Assembly (NCBI RefSeq): GCF_002959965.1
Contig: NZ_PREV01000026.1
Coordinates: 2,115,501 to 2,179,500 of the forward strand
DNA: 64,000 bases
Direction of reading: 5' to 3'
From: Microbulbifer pacificus
GTDB lineage: Bacteria > Pseudomonadota > Gammaproteobacteria > Pseudomonadales > Cellvibrionaceae
In this document: piece after piece, positions 1 to 9,023 of the stretch
Position numbering within the stretch: position 1 is the first letter of the stretch
Layout: every line of letters starts with the position of its first letter
The notes under the pieces: model-generated
Databases searched by the model: none
The model's input: the letters and a program-made list of their open reading frames with translations, nothing else
Told to the model about the DNA's origin: nothing
Position numbers and translations under genes: made by a program

Positions 1-1320
1 CACGGCCCCTGGGCACAGGTCCCGAAAATTCTGTCCTCCATCAAGCTCCCGGTTATTCCCGCTCGCGATTTCAACCTCAAGGTTCTTGGTGCGCGTGGGG
101 AAGGTGAGGATGCCAGTGCAATCTTCGCAATGGCGGTCGAAGCCAGTCGCAAAGCCGGCGGGGGCCGTATCGTGGTGCCTGCGGGCATATACCGCACCGG
201 GCCAATCCACATGGTTTCCAACACCGAGCTGCACCTGGAGGAGGGGGCTGAGATCCATTTTATCCCCGAGCCCGAACGCTATTTGCCGGCGGTGAAAACG
301 CGCTGGGAGGGCATGGAGATGATGGGCTATTCCCCTCTGATTTATGCCTATAAGGCCGAAAACATAGCGCTGACAGGAAAAGGCTTGATCGACGGTGGTG
401 CCAATTGCGACACCTGGTGGCCGTGGAAGGGCGAGAACACCAAGTGCGATAACAGCTCCAATGACGGCGAAACCCAGCACATTGCGCGCAGTCGCCTGAT
501 GGATGAGGTGGAAGCGGGGGTTCCCGTGATTGAGCGTCAGTACGCCGCGGGCTCCAACCTGCGCCCGCCTCTGGTGCAGTTCTATGAATGTCGCAATGTG
601 CTCATAGAAGGTGTAACGCTGGAAAATTCCCCGTTCTGGGTGATCCATCCGGTGCTGTGCGAGAGTCTCACGGTCCGCAATGTCACCACGCGCAGTCATG
701 GCCCCAATTCCGATGGCTGTGATCCGGAATCCTGCCGCAATGTACTGATCGAGGGGTGCCTGTTTGACAATGGAGACGACTGCATCGCCATTAAGTCCGG
801 GCGCAATGCGGATGGCCGCCGCCTGAACGCGCCCACAGAAAATGTGGTGGTGCGGAACTGCCAGATGCGCGACGGCCATGGCGGCCTGGTGCTCGGCAGT
901 GAGATCTCCGGAGGGGTGCGTAATGTTTTCATGGAGGACTGCGTAATGAGCAGTCCCCACCTGGAGCGTGGGCTTCGCATCAAGACCAATGCCATGCGCG
1001 GCGGTGAGATTCACGATATTTACATACGCAATCTCACCATTGGTCAGGTCAAAGATGTCATTGTGATCAACTTCTTCTATGAGGAGGGTGACAAGGGACG
1101 CTTTGACCCGAATGTCTACAACATCCAGGTGGAAAATCTGGTGTGTGAGGAGGCCGATCGCGCCTTCCATATCCGCGGTTTCGAGCGCGCCCCCATCCGT
1201 GGTCTGCAAATTTCCAACAGCCGCATTGACCAGGCCGCTTCCCTGGGTGTCATCGAGCAGGTTTCCGGCCTGACCGTAAATAATGTCACCATCAATGGTC
1301 AGGCCTTCAAACCGAGCTGA
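1..1320 (+). CDS. Glycoside hydrolase family 28 polygalacturonase, 5' partial
   Basis: The reading frame is open from base 1, so the start and any signal peptide lie upstream of the window. The encoded parallel beta-helix enzyme should hydrolyse alpha-1,4-galacturonosyl bonds in pectin fragments. The four GH28 signatures are present in order: NSDGCD, GDDCIAIKSG, GHGG and RGLRIKTN, which supply the three catalytic aspartates, the histidine and the R/K pair known for the family. The first visible residues (WAQVPKILSSIKLPVIPARD) match the mature N-terminus of the second GH28 at 9024-10406, so only the signal peptide and a few residues seem to be missing. A TBDR gene follows, an order repeated at 9024-13184. 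Exo or endo action cannot be told from sequence alone. Confidence 0.93.
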   Translation, partial: HGPWAQVPKILSSIKLPVIPARDFNLKVLGARGEGEDASAIFAMAVEASRKAGGGRIVVPAGIYRTGPIHMVSNTELHLEEGAEIHFIPEPERYLPAVKTRWEGMEMMGYSPLIYAYKAENIALTGKGLIDGGANCDTWWPWKGENTKCDNSSNDGETQHIARSRLMDEVEAGVPVIERQYAAGSNLRPPLVQFYECRNVLIEGVTLENSPFWVIHPVLCESLTVRNVTTRSHGPNSDGCDPESCRNVLIEGCLFDNGDDCIAIKSGRNADGRRLNAPTENVVVRNCQMRDGHGGLVLGSEISGGVRNVFMEDCVMSSPHLERGLRIKTNAMRGGEIHDIYIRNLTIGQVKDVIVINFFYEEGDKGRFDPNVYNIQVENLVCEEADRAFHIRGFERAPIRGLQISNSRIDQAASLGVIEQVSGLTVNNVTINGQAFKPS

Positions 1321-1448
1321 TCAAGCCTCCCCCGGCGAACTCCCTGTGTACCTGGAAGGTATCCGGTGCGGCGCAAGCCGCACTGGCTCTGAGCCTTTTG
1401 GCGCGGTAATCTTCAATTCGACGAGAAAAGACAAAATTACACGGTAAA

Positions 1449-1539
1449 TTGGTCTGCCAAAAGTTGATACTTGGTAGTCCATGTGCGAATATCGGCCTGC
1501 ACTGATAATAAGCGGTATTACCAAAACAGGTTTTACCAA
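1449..1539. promoter_or_regulatory. Putative uronate-regulon operators upstream of the first TBDR
   Basis: TTGGTCTGCCAA at 1449-1460 is a near-perfect palindrome. Two related elements, GGTATTACCAA (1514-1524) and GGTTTTACCAA (1529-1539), follow just before the receptor start. The first 11 bases recur exactly at 18364-18374, before the TRAP genes. The pattern resembles the TTGGTATACCAA boxes known for UxuR/ExuR GntR-family regulators. That identity is inferred, and no such regulator is in the window. Confidence 0.45.
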
Positions 1540-1567
1540 AATAACGATGAAAGCGGAGATGAGAGTC

Positions 1568-4219
1568 ATGAAGACTTTTGAGCTGAAACCACTCACTCTT
1601 GCGATGGCCATGATTGCGGTACCGGCCTTTGCCCAAGAAGCCAATCAATCCTCTGTCGGCGATGCCAGTCTGGAAGAAATCACCGTAACGGCGAGTTACC
1701 GTGACAGCCTTGCCAAAGCGCTGGACCAAAAGCGCAATGCGGTGGGTAGTAAAGATGCGATCCTCGCGGAGGATATTGCCGACTTCCCCGACCTCAATCT
1801 GGCCGAATCCCTCCAGCGTATTCCCGGTGTAGCCATTACCCGTGACGCCGGTGAGGGCCGCAATATTTCCGTACGTGGTCTCGGCCCTCAGTTCACCCGT
1901 GTGCGGATCAACGGTATGGAAGCCATTTCCACGACTGGTGGTGCAGACTCCTCCGGCGGTGCCAATCGCGATCGGCAATTCGACTTCAATACCTTTGCTT
2001 CCGAGCTGTTCTCTAACCTGACTGTTCACAAGACCACCTCCGCCGATCTGGATGAGGGCTCCCTGGGGGCAACCGTTGATCTGAATACCGGCAAGCCGCT
2101 GGATATGGAACAGAATTTCACCTTTGCCGCCAACGGGCAGCTGGGTTTCAACGACCAGTCTGAAGAATATGATCCGCGGACATCGTTCCTGGTAGCAGGT
2201 AAAAATGATGCAGAAACTTTCGGCTGGATGGCGACCTATTCCTACTCTACGCGCAATATTCTGGAGCAGGGCTTCTCTGCCGTACGCTGGACGGACGCAG
2301 CAGGTAACGGCGGTAAAGCGCTGCAAAATTGTTCTGCTTGTGCGGATGACGCCGAACTGGCTGCGTTGAATGAAGGCTTTTACCCGCGTATTCCGCGTTA
2401 CGGAAAATTCACTCACGAGCAGGATCGCCAGGGCTTCACCGGTACCCTGCAATTCCGTCCGACCGATGCCACTGAAATCATGGTGGATTACCTGACCTCG
2501 CGTTTCGAAGCCACGCGTCAGGAAGAATATGTGTCCGTCAGCCTCAAGGAGAACGGAAACTGGGACGAAGTTGACGTTATCGACTACACCATGGATGGCA
2601 ACGGCACCATCAACTCCATGACGGTGAATAATTTTGACGTTCGTGTAGAAAACCGTTTTGACGAACTCAATACCAAGTTTGATCAGTTCTCTATTCGTGC
2701 CTCTCACGAGATCAATGACCGTCTGCGTGTAGATGGCATTATCGGTGCGTCCGAATCCAACTACACCAACCCGATGCAGACCACTGCGATCATTGATGCC
2801 TACAATGTTCAGGGCGAATTCAGTTACACCGATGCCGGGACCATCGACTTCGGCGGGTTCGACACCACTAACCCGAATAATTACGAACTGGTTCAGCTGC
2901 GTCACCGCCCCAATACTGTGGATAACACATTCGAAACGTTTGCGTTCAACGTTGAGTACGATATCAACGATGTATGGAGCGCAAAGGCTGGTGTTTCCCA
3001 GAAAAATTTCGAGTTCGCCACCACCGAAGGTCGCGGCGAACCGAAATACAGCGGAATTTCCGCTGCGGACTTTGCCGGTAGTTTGACCACAGTGAATGGT
3101 CTCACCTGGTTCTCTCCCGACGTTGCTGACGTCTATGCATTTGCCAAAGACGACGCCTACGCAATCCTAGGTGACAATCCGGCGGCTACCCGTCCTGCAG
3201 ATAACCGCTCTGTGGCGGAAGACAACCTGGGCTTCTACGTTCAGCTGGGCTGGGATACCGAAATTGCCGGCATGCCGCTGCGCGGTAACGTCGGTGTTCG
3301 TCAGGTGACTACCGAAGTTGAATCTACCGGTCTGACCAAGGTCGGGGATAATCTGCTCGAAGTGACCGTAGACAATGAGTACACCAACACTCTGCCGTCC
3401 CTCAATCTTGCGATGGATGTGCACGAAGATATGGTGGTGCGTTTTTCTGTGGCTGACGTGATCGCACGCCCGGCACTGGGCGATCTGACCCCGGGTGGTT
3501 CCATCGGTGAGTACAACGGTGAAATCAGCTTCGGAAACCCTGGGCTCGAACCAACTCGTGCCCGCGCCTACGATCTTTCCTACGAATGGTACTTCGCGGA
3601 TGACGCAGTTGTTGCCGCAGCTTACTTCCGCAAAGACATCAAATCGCGGGTAGAACCGGTGACCCTGGAGAACCAGACCTGGGCTTCCACTGGTCTGCCC
3701 GCATCCGCACTGAGCGGTGCCGGTACCTACGGTGTTGATGATCTCTGGATCGTGAAAAGTAAAATCAACGGGGAAGGCGGTGAGCTGGATGGCTTTGAGC
3801 TTCAGTACCAGCAGGCCTTCCTGGAAAACTTCGGCTTACTGCTCAACTACACCTACGTAGATGCTGAAGTGGTTTACGGCGACGTGGTAAACACCCTGAC
3901 CGGTTTATCGAAAAACACTTACAACGGTACTGTTTACTACGAAAACGACGCATTCAGCGCACGTGTTTCCCTGTCCAAGCGCGATGACTATCTGACTCGT
4001 GTACCCGGTCAGCAAAACAATGACGTGGAAGGAACCGGCGGTACCACCAACGTCGACTTCGTAATGAGCTACAACCTGAACGACAACACCACTCTGAGCC
4101 TGGAAGGTATCAACCTGACAGATGAGTCCAACTTCCAGTTTGTTGACTCCGTACAGCGTGTATCTGTCGATCACACCACAGGTCGCCAGTTCTACCTTGG
4201 TGCGCAGTACAAGTTCTGA
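1568..4219 (+). CDS. TonB-dependent receptor, pectin oligosaccharide uptake (copy 1)
   Basis: Outer-membrane receptor of the Xanthomonas/Caulobacter carbohydrate type, 883 residues. A Sec signal peptide (MKTFELKPLTLAMAMIAVPAFAQ) is followed by a TonB-box-like LEEITVTA and a plug domain with NLAESLQRIPGVAITR and GRNISVRGLGP. The 22-strand barrel ends in the aromatic terminus YLGAQYKF. ATG 1568 is chosen over the longer frame from 1481 because GGAG at 1555-1558 sits nine bases ahead and the signal peptide begins there. It lies between a GH28 and a GH105 lipoprotein, so its cargo is probably galacturonate or rhamnogalacturonan oligomers. That cargo is inferred from context. It is clearly paralogous to the receptor at 10434-13184. 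Confidence 0.92.
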   Translation: MKTFELKPLTLAMAMIAVPAFAQEANQSSVGDASLEEITVTASYRDSLAKALDQKRNAVGSKDAILAEDIADFPDLNLAESLQRIPGVAITRDAGEGRNISVRGLGPQFTRVRINGMEAISTTGGADSSGGANRDRQFDFNTFASELFSNLTVHKTTSADLDEGSLGATVDLNTGKPLDMEQNFTFAANGQLGFNDQSEEYDPRTSFLVAGKNDAETFGWMATYSYSTRNILEQGFSAVRWTDAAGNGGKALQNCSACADDAELAALNEGFYPRIPRYGKFTHEQDRQGFTGTLQFRPTDATEIMVDYLTSRFEATRQEEYVSVSLKENGNWDEVDVIDYTMDGNGTINSMTVNNFDVRVENRFDELNTKFDQFSIRASHEINDRLRVDGIIGASESNYTNPMQTTAIIDAYNVQGEFSYTDAGTIDFGGFDTTNPNNYELVQLRHRPNTVDNTFETFAFNVEYDINDVWSAKAGVSQKNFEFATTEGRGEPKYSGISAADFAGSLTTVNGLTWFSPDVADVYAFAKDDAYAILGDNPAATRPADNRSVAEDNLGFYVQLGWDTEIAGMPLRGNVGVRQVTTEVESTGLTKVGDNLLEVTVDNEYTNTLPSLNLAMDVHEDMVVRFSVADVIARPALGDLTPGGSIGEYNGEISFGNPGLEPTRARAYDLSYEWYFADDAVVAAAYFRKDIKSRVEPVTLENQTWASTGLPASALSGAGTYGVDDLWIVKSKINGEGGELDGFELQYQQAFLENFGLLLNYTYVDAEVVYGDVVNTLTGLSKNTYNGTVYYENDAFSARVSLSKRDDYLTRVPGQQNNDVEGTGGTTNVDFVMSYNLNDNTTLSLEGINLTDESNFQFVDSVQRVSVDHTTGRQFYLGAQYKF

Positions 4220-4242
4220 TAAAGACCTGACTGTATGATCGG

Positions 4243-4271
4243 AAAGCCCGGCAAGTTATTTCCGGGCCTTT
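4243..4271 (+). terminator. Weak stem-loop after TBDR 1
   Basis: GAAAGCCCGG pairs with CCGGGCCTTTC apart from one bulged C. There is only a short T run, so it may attenuate or stabilise the transcript rather than end it. Confidence 0.4.
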
Positions 4272-4418
4272 CGATAACACATTTAGCGTAGTACCCAAAC
4301 GGCCGAGTGCAGGAATCCACCACGTCTTGTGGACAAGGAAGATTCGAAGTCGCACGCGGCCGTTTTTCGATTGAAAAATCGATTGAACAGAATAAAACCC
4401 GAATTCGTGGAGACATCT

Positions 4419-6929
4419 GTGAACCTGTTTGATATGTCCAAGCGCACCTCGAGTCTCGGCGCGCTCGCCTTTACGCTGACAGCGGCCACGCTTACCGCCT
4501 GCGGTGAAAAATCCGCTGAATCCGCTGTGGAAAAGAGTTCTGTGGCTGTCGCTGCAAAGCCCGGTGTTATTGCCACCCTGGAACTTTCCAATCCCTCGGA
4601 TTTCCCGCGCTTGGACGAAGCGGTTTACCTCAGCTTTTACGAACTGGGACTGAAACAGGGCTTTGCATCGCCGATTGCGGTGTGGAGCCAGACTCAGCAG
4701 ATTCCCGTGCAAGCCATCGACAAAGATGCGGATGGCAAGAAAGACGGCATCCTGTTCACAGTGGATGTGGCAGTCGATGAAACGATATCGCTGCGTATCG
4801 CTGAAGCCGACGCGGCGGGCGAAACCGTGACCAAGCGCACCCAGGCGGAAATATCCCGCAAGGTGGGGGGAGCGTGGAAAGAGCGCGAATATCTTGGTGG
4901 ACGTTTCGAAAACGTCAGTACCCTTGAGGTACCGAAGGAGCACACTGACCACTCCTGGTATATCCGCTATGAAGGCCCGGGTATCGAGTCCGATCTGGTG
5001 GGCTACCGTGTGTATCTCGACTGGCGCAACGGTTTTGACATTTTCGGTAAATCCACCCGGCAACCGGTGCTGCAGCATGTAGGCCAGGATGGATTTGATT
5101 CGTACCACCAGCCCGCTGACTGGGGCATGGACATCCTGAAAGTGGGTAGTGCTGTTGGTGTCGGGGGCTACGGCTACTGGGATGGTGAAAAAGTCATTCG
5201 TGTGAGTGATGTACAAGACTGGCGCGCCGAGATCACCGAGAACGGTGATCTCTATTCCGCATTCAAAATCGACTACCTCGGCTGGAAACCGGTCGACGGT
5301 GTTGAAACCGACCTCGCCGCGCAGTTATCCATGCACGCAGGTAGTCGCCTGGTGGAAGTGAACGCGAAAACCACCAGTGAACTGGACAATATGATCGCCG
5401 GTATCGTCAGTCATCCGGGCACAGAGCTGATTGTCGGTGATATGGAGATTACCGGCCACGCCTATACCTACATCGGCACTTACGGCGCTCAGAGCCTTGA
5501 CGGTGCCAACCTTGGCATGGCGGTCCTTGCCAAACGCAGCGCCATCAAGGACGTCACCAAAGATGAGCACAACCAGGTTGCCATCCTGAAGCCCGCCGAC
5601 AAGGAAATTCAGTACTACTTTGTCGCCGCCTGGGCGAACGAAGTGGAGAGCCGCCATGGCCCGATTACCAGCAAGGCCAAGTTTGAAACCTACCTCAAGC
5701 AGGAGGCGGAAAAACTCACCATGCCGCTACGCCAGCGTCTGACCACGGCGGCGAGTCTTGCAGAAACCCAACAGCCGCTGACCGCGGATGTCGCGCTGGC
5801 GTGGAGCAAACGCCTGGCGGACTCCGAGCTCAAGCGCAAAACCCTGGATTATCGCTTTGGCGGTTTCGACCACATCCGCAAGCGCCCTTCCTACTTCGAA
5901 TACACCACCGGGATGGTGATGCAGGCCTACGACGAGCTGAACCTGGTTGCACCGGAAGCGCGTTATGCCGATGCCATACAGACCGTAATGGGTTCCTTCG
6001 TCAATGAAGACGGCAGCATCAACGGCTATGAACAGTCGAAGTACAACATCGACAGTATTCGCGCCGGCACCATGCTGTTGCGCCTGTACGAGCGCAATCG
6101 TGATGAGCGCTACAAGAAAGCGGTTGACACCCTGTACGAGCAGTTGGAACACCACCCGCGTACCGGTGCCGGTGCGTTCTGGCACAAGAAAATTTATCCG
6201 CATCAGGTGTGGCTCGATGGCGTTTACATGGGTATTCCGTTCCTCGCCCAGTACGAGCAGCTGATGCACGAGAAACCCAACGTGGATGAAGTGCTGGCTG
6301 AATTCAAAGTCGTACGTGACAAGCTGCGCGACCCGGATACTGGCCTCTACTACCACGCCTGGGACGAGAAGCGCGAGCAGGTGTGGGCGGACAAGGAAAC
6401 CGGTCTTTCAGCGTACCACTGGGGGCGCGGTATGGGCTGGCTGGCCATGGCGCTGGTGGATGTGCTGGACTACATCCCGCAGGAATATACTGAACAGCGG
6501 CAGTACCTGCTCGACATGATTACTGAAATTGCACCGGTCATTAAAAAGTACCAGGACCCGGCAAGCGGCACCTGGTGGCAGATCATGGACAAGCCCGGAG
6601 AGCGCGGCAATTACCTCGAGTCTTCCGCCAGCACCATGTACACCTACTTCTTCGCCAAGGCGCTGAACCAGGGTTACCTGCCAGAGGAACAATATCTGGA
6701 AACCGCGAAGCGAGCCTATCAGGGCCTGCTGGATGAATTCGTTCAGGTGCACGCTGACGGCAGCGTCACAATCACCGACATGTGCCAGGTGGCTGGTCTC
6801 GGTTATGGTCGTGACGGCAGCTACAAGTACTACATGAGTGAGCCTATCTACGACGACGACCCCAAGGGTACCGCGCCGTTCATTACCTCCGGCGTAGAAA
6901 TGTACAAGCTGCTGAAGTCCAAATCGTAA
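4419..6929 (+). CDS. DUF4861-GH105 fusion lipoprotein, unsaturated rhamnogalacturonyl hydrolase
   Basis: About 836 residues. A lipoprotein signal ends in the lipobox LTAC, so it is probably anchored in the outer membrane or periplasm. Residues of roughly 45-460 match DUF4861, with GIESDLVGYRVYLDWRNG and QDGFDSYHQPADWGMDILK. Residues of roughly 490-836 form a GH105/GH88-type (alpha/alpha)6 barrel, with YNIDSIRAG, VWLDGVYMGIPF and YHWGRGMGW. GH105 enzymes remove the delta-4,5-unsaturated uronate that lyases leave at the non-reducing end. The product feeds KduI, whose gene comes next, 31 bases downstream. GTG 4419 is preferred because GTGGAG lies six bases ahead; ATG 4434 is the alternative. The DUF4861 role is unknown. 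Confidence 0.88.
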   Translation: MNLFDMSKRTSSLGALAFTLTAATLTACGEKSAESAVEKSSVAVAAKPGVIATLELSNPSDFPRLDEAVYLSFYELGLKQGFASPIAVWSQTQQIPVQAIDKDADGKKDGILFTVDVAVDETISLRIAEADAAGETVTKRTQAEISRKVGGAWKEREYLGGRFENVSTLEVPKEHTDHSWYIRYEGPGIESDLVGYRVYLDWRNGFDIFGKSTRQPVLQHVGQDGFDSYHQPADWGMDILKVGSAVGVGGYGYWDGEKVIRVSDVQDWRAEITENGDLYSAFKIDYLGWKPVDGVETDLAAQLSMHAGSRLVEVNAKTTSELDNMIAGIVSHPGTELIVGDMEITGHAYTYIGTYGAQSLDGANLGMAVLAKRSAIKDVTKDEHNQVAILKPADKEIQYYFVAAWANEVESRHGPITSKAKFETYLKQEAEKLTMPLRQRLTTAASLAETQQPLTADVALAWSKRLADSELKRKTLDYRFGGFDHIRKRPSYFEYTTGMVMQAYDELNLVAPEARYADAIQTVMGSFVNEDGSINGYEQSKYNIDSIRAGTMLLRLYERNRDERYKKAVDTLYEQLEHHPRTGAGAFWHKKIYPHQVWLDGVYMGIPFLAQYEQLMHEKPNVDEVLAEFKVVRDKLRDPDTGLYYHAWDEKREQVWADKETGLSAYHWGRGMGWLAMALVDVLDYIPQEYTEQRQYLLDMITEIAPVIKKYQDPASGTWWQIMDKPGERGNYLESSASTMYTYFFAKALNQGYLPEEQYLETAKRAYQGLLDEFVQVHADGSVTITDMCQVAGLGYGRDGSYKYYMSEPIYDDDPKGTAPFITSGVEMYKLLKSKS

Positions 6930-6960
6930 GCGGATTTAAAAAGATTTACCGGAAAGAATT

Positions 6961-7803
6961 ATGAACACCGTATTCGACGAACGTTACTCCAGCCATCCGG
7001 CAGACTATGTGAACTACGACACCGAGCGCCTGAGAAAAGAATATCTGGTGCCGAACCTGTTTACCGCGGACACCGTTAACCTGACCTATACCCACGTGGA
7101 TCGCGTGATTGTGGGCGGTGTGATGCCGGTAGCTGGAGAAGTGAAGCTCGAAACCGTGGACGCACTGAAAGCGGATTATTTTCTCGAGCGTCGCGAACTC
7201 GGCATCATCAATATTGGTGCGCCGGGCTGTGTAGAAGTTGACGGCACTCTTTATGAAATAGGTACCAAGGAAGCGCTGTACGTGAGCCGCGGCTCCCGCG
7301 AGGTGAAATTCAGCAGCAATGTGCAGACCACACCGGCGAAATTCTACATTTTGTCCACCCCTGCACACAGAGAGTTTCCCACCCGCAAAGTGGGGCAGGG
7401 CGACGCGCAGGTGATCGAGCTGGGTGCGGCAGAAACCTGCAATAAGCGCACTCTGCGCAAGCTGCTGGTGAATGATGTGCTGGAAACCTGCCAGCTGCAG
7501 ATGGGTATGACCGAGCTTGCCGAAGGCAGCTGCTGGAACACGATGCCATGCCACACCCACAGCCGTCGTATGGAAGTGTATATGTACTTCAATGTGCCGG
7601 AAGGCCAGGCGGTTTGCCACTTCATGGGTCCACCTCAACAGACCCGCACTATCTGGATGGCGAACGAGCAGGCGGTCATCTCGCCGACCTGGTCGCTGCA
7701 CTCCGGAGTGGGCACCAGCAACTATACCTTTATCTGGGGTATGGCCGGGGAAAACCACGATTACGACGATATGGACAAAGTGCAGCCGAATGAGCTGCGC
7801 TGA
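6961..7803 (+). CDS. kduI: 5-keto-4-deoxyuronate isomerase KduI
   Basis: A cytoplasmic cupin isomerase, 280 residues as in E. coli. It converts 4-deoxy-L-threo-5-hexosulose uronate, the spontaneous product of unsaturated galacturonate, into 2,5-diketo-3-deoxygluconate. The zinc site is visible: PCHTHSRRMEVYMYF gives H-x-H-x4-E, and a further histidine lies in TWSLHSGVG. GGAAAG precedes the ATG. It stands directly between the GH105 gene, which supplies unsaturated uronate, and kduD, the next enzyme, so the context and the sequence agree. Confidence 0.96.
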   Translation: MNTVFDERYSSHPADYVNYDTERLRKEYLVPNLFTADTVNLTYTHVDRVIVGGVMPVAGEVKLETVDALKADYFLERRELGIINIGAPGCVEVDGTLYEIGTKEALYVSRGSREVKFSSNVQTTPAKFYILSTPAHREFPTRKVGQGDAQVIELGAAETCNKRTLRKLLVNDVLETCQLQMGMTELAEGSCWNTMPCHTHSRRMEVYMYFNVPEGQAVCHFMGPPQQTRTIWMANEQAVISPTWSLHSGVGTSNYTFIWGMAGENHDYDDMDKVQPNELR

Positions 7804-7824
7804 TCCACGGAAGTTATTTATTTA

Positions 7825-7980
7825 CTGTAGGCGCCTGCTTGCAGGGCTAATTTGAGCGGTTAGCGAGCACTGCTCGCTGCTCGGACTAGCGCCAGGCCAC
7901 GGATGGCCTGGCTGGCGATTGCCCCATGGATGGCTGCTTGGTTTGCACTATGACAGTCGCCTGCAAGCAGGCGCCTACAG
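7825..7980. repeat. MITE/REP-like element with perfect 21-bp terminal inverted repeats
   Basis: The 156-bp element is bounded by a 21-base sequence at 7825-7845 and its exact reverse complement at 7960-7980, both with CTGTAGG/CCTACAG ends. Inside are two further hairpins: AGCGAGCAC..TGCTCGCT (about 7863-7879) and GCCAGGCC..GGCCTGGC (about 7891-7912). No coding potential and no clear target duplication are seen. A one-mismatch copy of the terminal 19 bases occurs at 19465-19483. It separates kduI from kduD and creates a false upstream start (7919) for kduD. Confidence 0.8.
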
Positions 7981-7999
7981 AATGAGCTTGGAGTTTGTT

Positions 8000-8791
8000 A
8001 TGTCCACTTCCCTGTTTGACCTGAGCGGAAAAGTCGCCCTGGTAACCGGTGCCACCCACGGCCTCGGTATGGCCATGGCCGAAGGCCTGGGAAATGCCGG
8101 TGCCAAATTGGTGATTACCGGTCACTCCTCCCAGGAAAAACTCGACAGTGCAGTGGCGACGCTGCGCGAGAAGGGGCTTGATGCCCACGGCTATCTGTTC
8201 AATGTCACCGATGAAGCGGTGGTACATGAAATGGTAGAGGTGATCGAACGGGAGCAGGGTCCTATCGGTGTACTGGTAAACAACGCTGGAATCATCCGCC
8301 GTGTTCCGCTGTTGGAAATGGATCTGGCCGAGTGGAACCTGGTGCTGCAGACCAACCTGACCGGGGTGATGGTCATGACCCGCCCGGTAGTGAAGCGCAT
8401 GATCGCGCGCGGTGCCGGCAAGATCATCAATATCTGTTCCATGATGAGCGAACTGGGTCGAGACAGTGTCTCTGCATACGCCGCAGCCAAGGGCGGTCTG
8501 AAAATGCTGACCCGCAACATGGCCACTGAATGGGCGCGGCACAATATCCAGGTAAATGGCATTGGCCCGGGTTATTTTGCCACCAGTCAGACCGCGCCGA
8601 TTCGCGTGGACGGCCACCCGTTCAACGACTTTATCATCGGTCGTACTCCGGCTGGCCGCTGGGGTAACCCGGAAGATCTCCAGGGGGCGGCGGTATTCCT
8701 GTCCAGCGACGCGAGTAATTTCGTCAACGGTCAGATTGTCTATGTGGATGGCGGTATCCTCGCCACCATTGGCAAGCCCGGCAACGAATAA
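8000..8791 (+). CDS. kduD: SDR-family 2-dehydro-3-deoxygluconate 5-dehydrogenase (KduD role)
   Basis: A 263-residue NAD(P)-dependent short-chain dehydrogenase. It carries the cofactor motif TGATHGLG, NNAG, an active-site serine in ICSMMSELGRD, and YAAAKGG with the catalytic Tyr-x3-Lys. It should reduce 2,5-diketo-3-deoxygluconate to KDG, the substrate of KdgK. The sequence details, such as RTPAGRWG and FVNGQIVYVDGG, are closer to gluconate 5-dehydrogenase (IdnO) than to classical KduD, so the function rests on its place after kduI. ATG 8000 follows GGAG at 7990-7993; the longer frame from 7919 starts inside the repeat and is rejected. Confidence 0.85.
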   Translation: MSTSLFDLSGKVALVTGATHGLGMAMAEGLGNAGAKLVITGHSSQEKLDSAVATLREKGLDAHGYLFNVTDEAVVHEMVEVIEREQGPIGVLVNNAGIIRRVPLLEMDLAEWNLVLQTNLTGVMVMTRPVVKRMIARGAGKIINICSMMSELGRDSVSAYAAAKGGLKMLTRNMATEWARHNIQVNGIGPGYFATSQTAPIRVDGHPFNDFIIGRTPAGRWGNPEDLQGAAVFLSSDASNFVNGQIVYVDGGILATIGKPGNE

Positions 8792-8865
8792 ACGGCGATA
8801 AACAACGCCATGAATGGGTAATGCTTTTGTCAGTGTCCTGCTGACTGCGGTAACTCCTGTTGCCG

Positions 8866-8900
8866 CTGGAAAACCGACGTGTCCTGCGTCGGTTTTCCAG
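8866..8900. promoter_or_regulatory. Perfect 14-bp stem-loop between kduD and GH28
   Basis: CTGGAAAACCGACG (8866-8879) and its exact complement (8887-8900) enclose a seven-base loop. No T run follows on either strand, so a standard intrinsic terminator is unlikely. Transcript stabilisation or processing within the operon is possible. Confidence 0.55.
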
Positions 8901-9023
8901 ACTCGATAGATATTCGAAATCTGAAAACTGTTTGATGGGTTTCTTTCCTCTCACATAAGCCGATAAGAGGAAAGGCGCGCGAGTGTGCGTCTGAAAAACA
9001 AAATAATTCCCTTCGGAGCAACA

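Noticed and set aside
1307..2905. 532-codon minus-strand frame
   Set aside because: Antisense to TBDR 1, with no ribosome site or recognisable domain.
7919..7999. Upstream start for kduD
   Set aside because: The extra codons lie within the inverted-repeat element; GGAG and the SDR N-terminus place the start at 8000.
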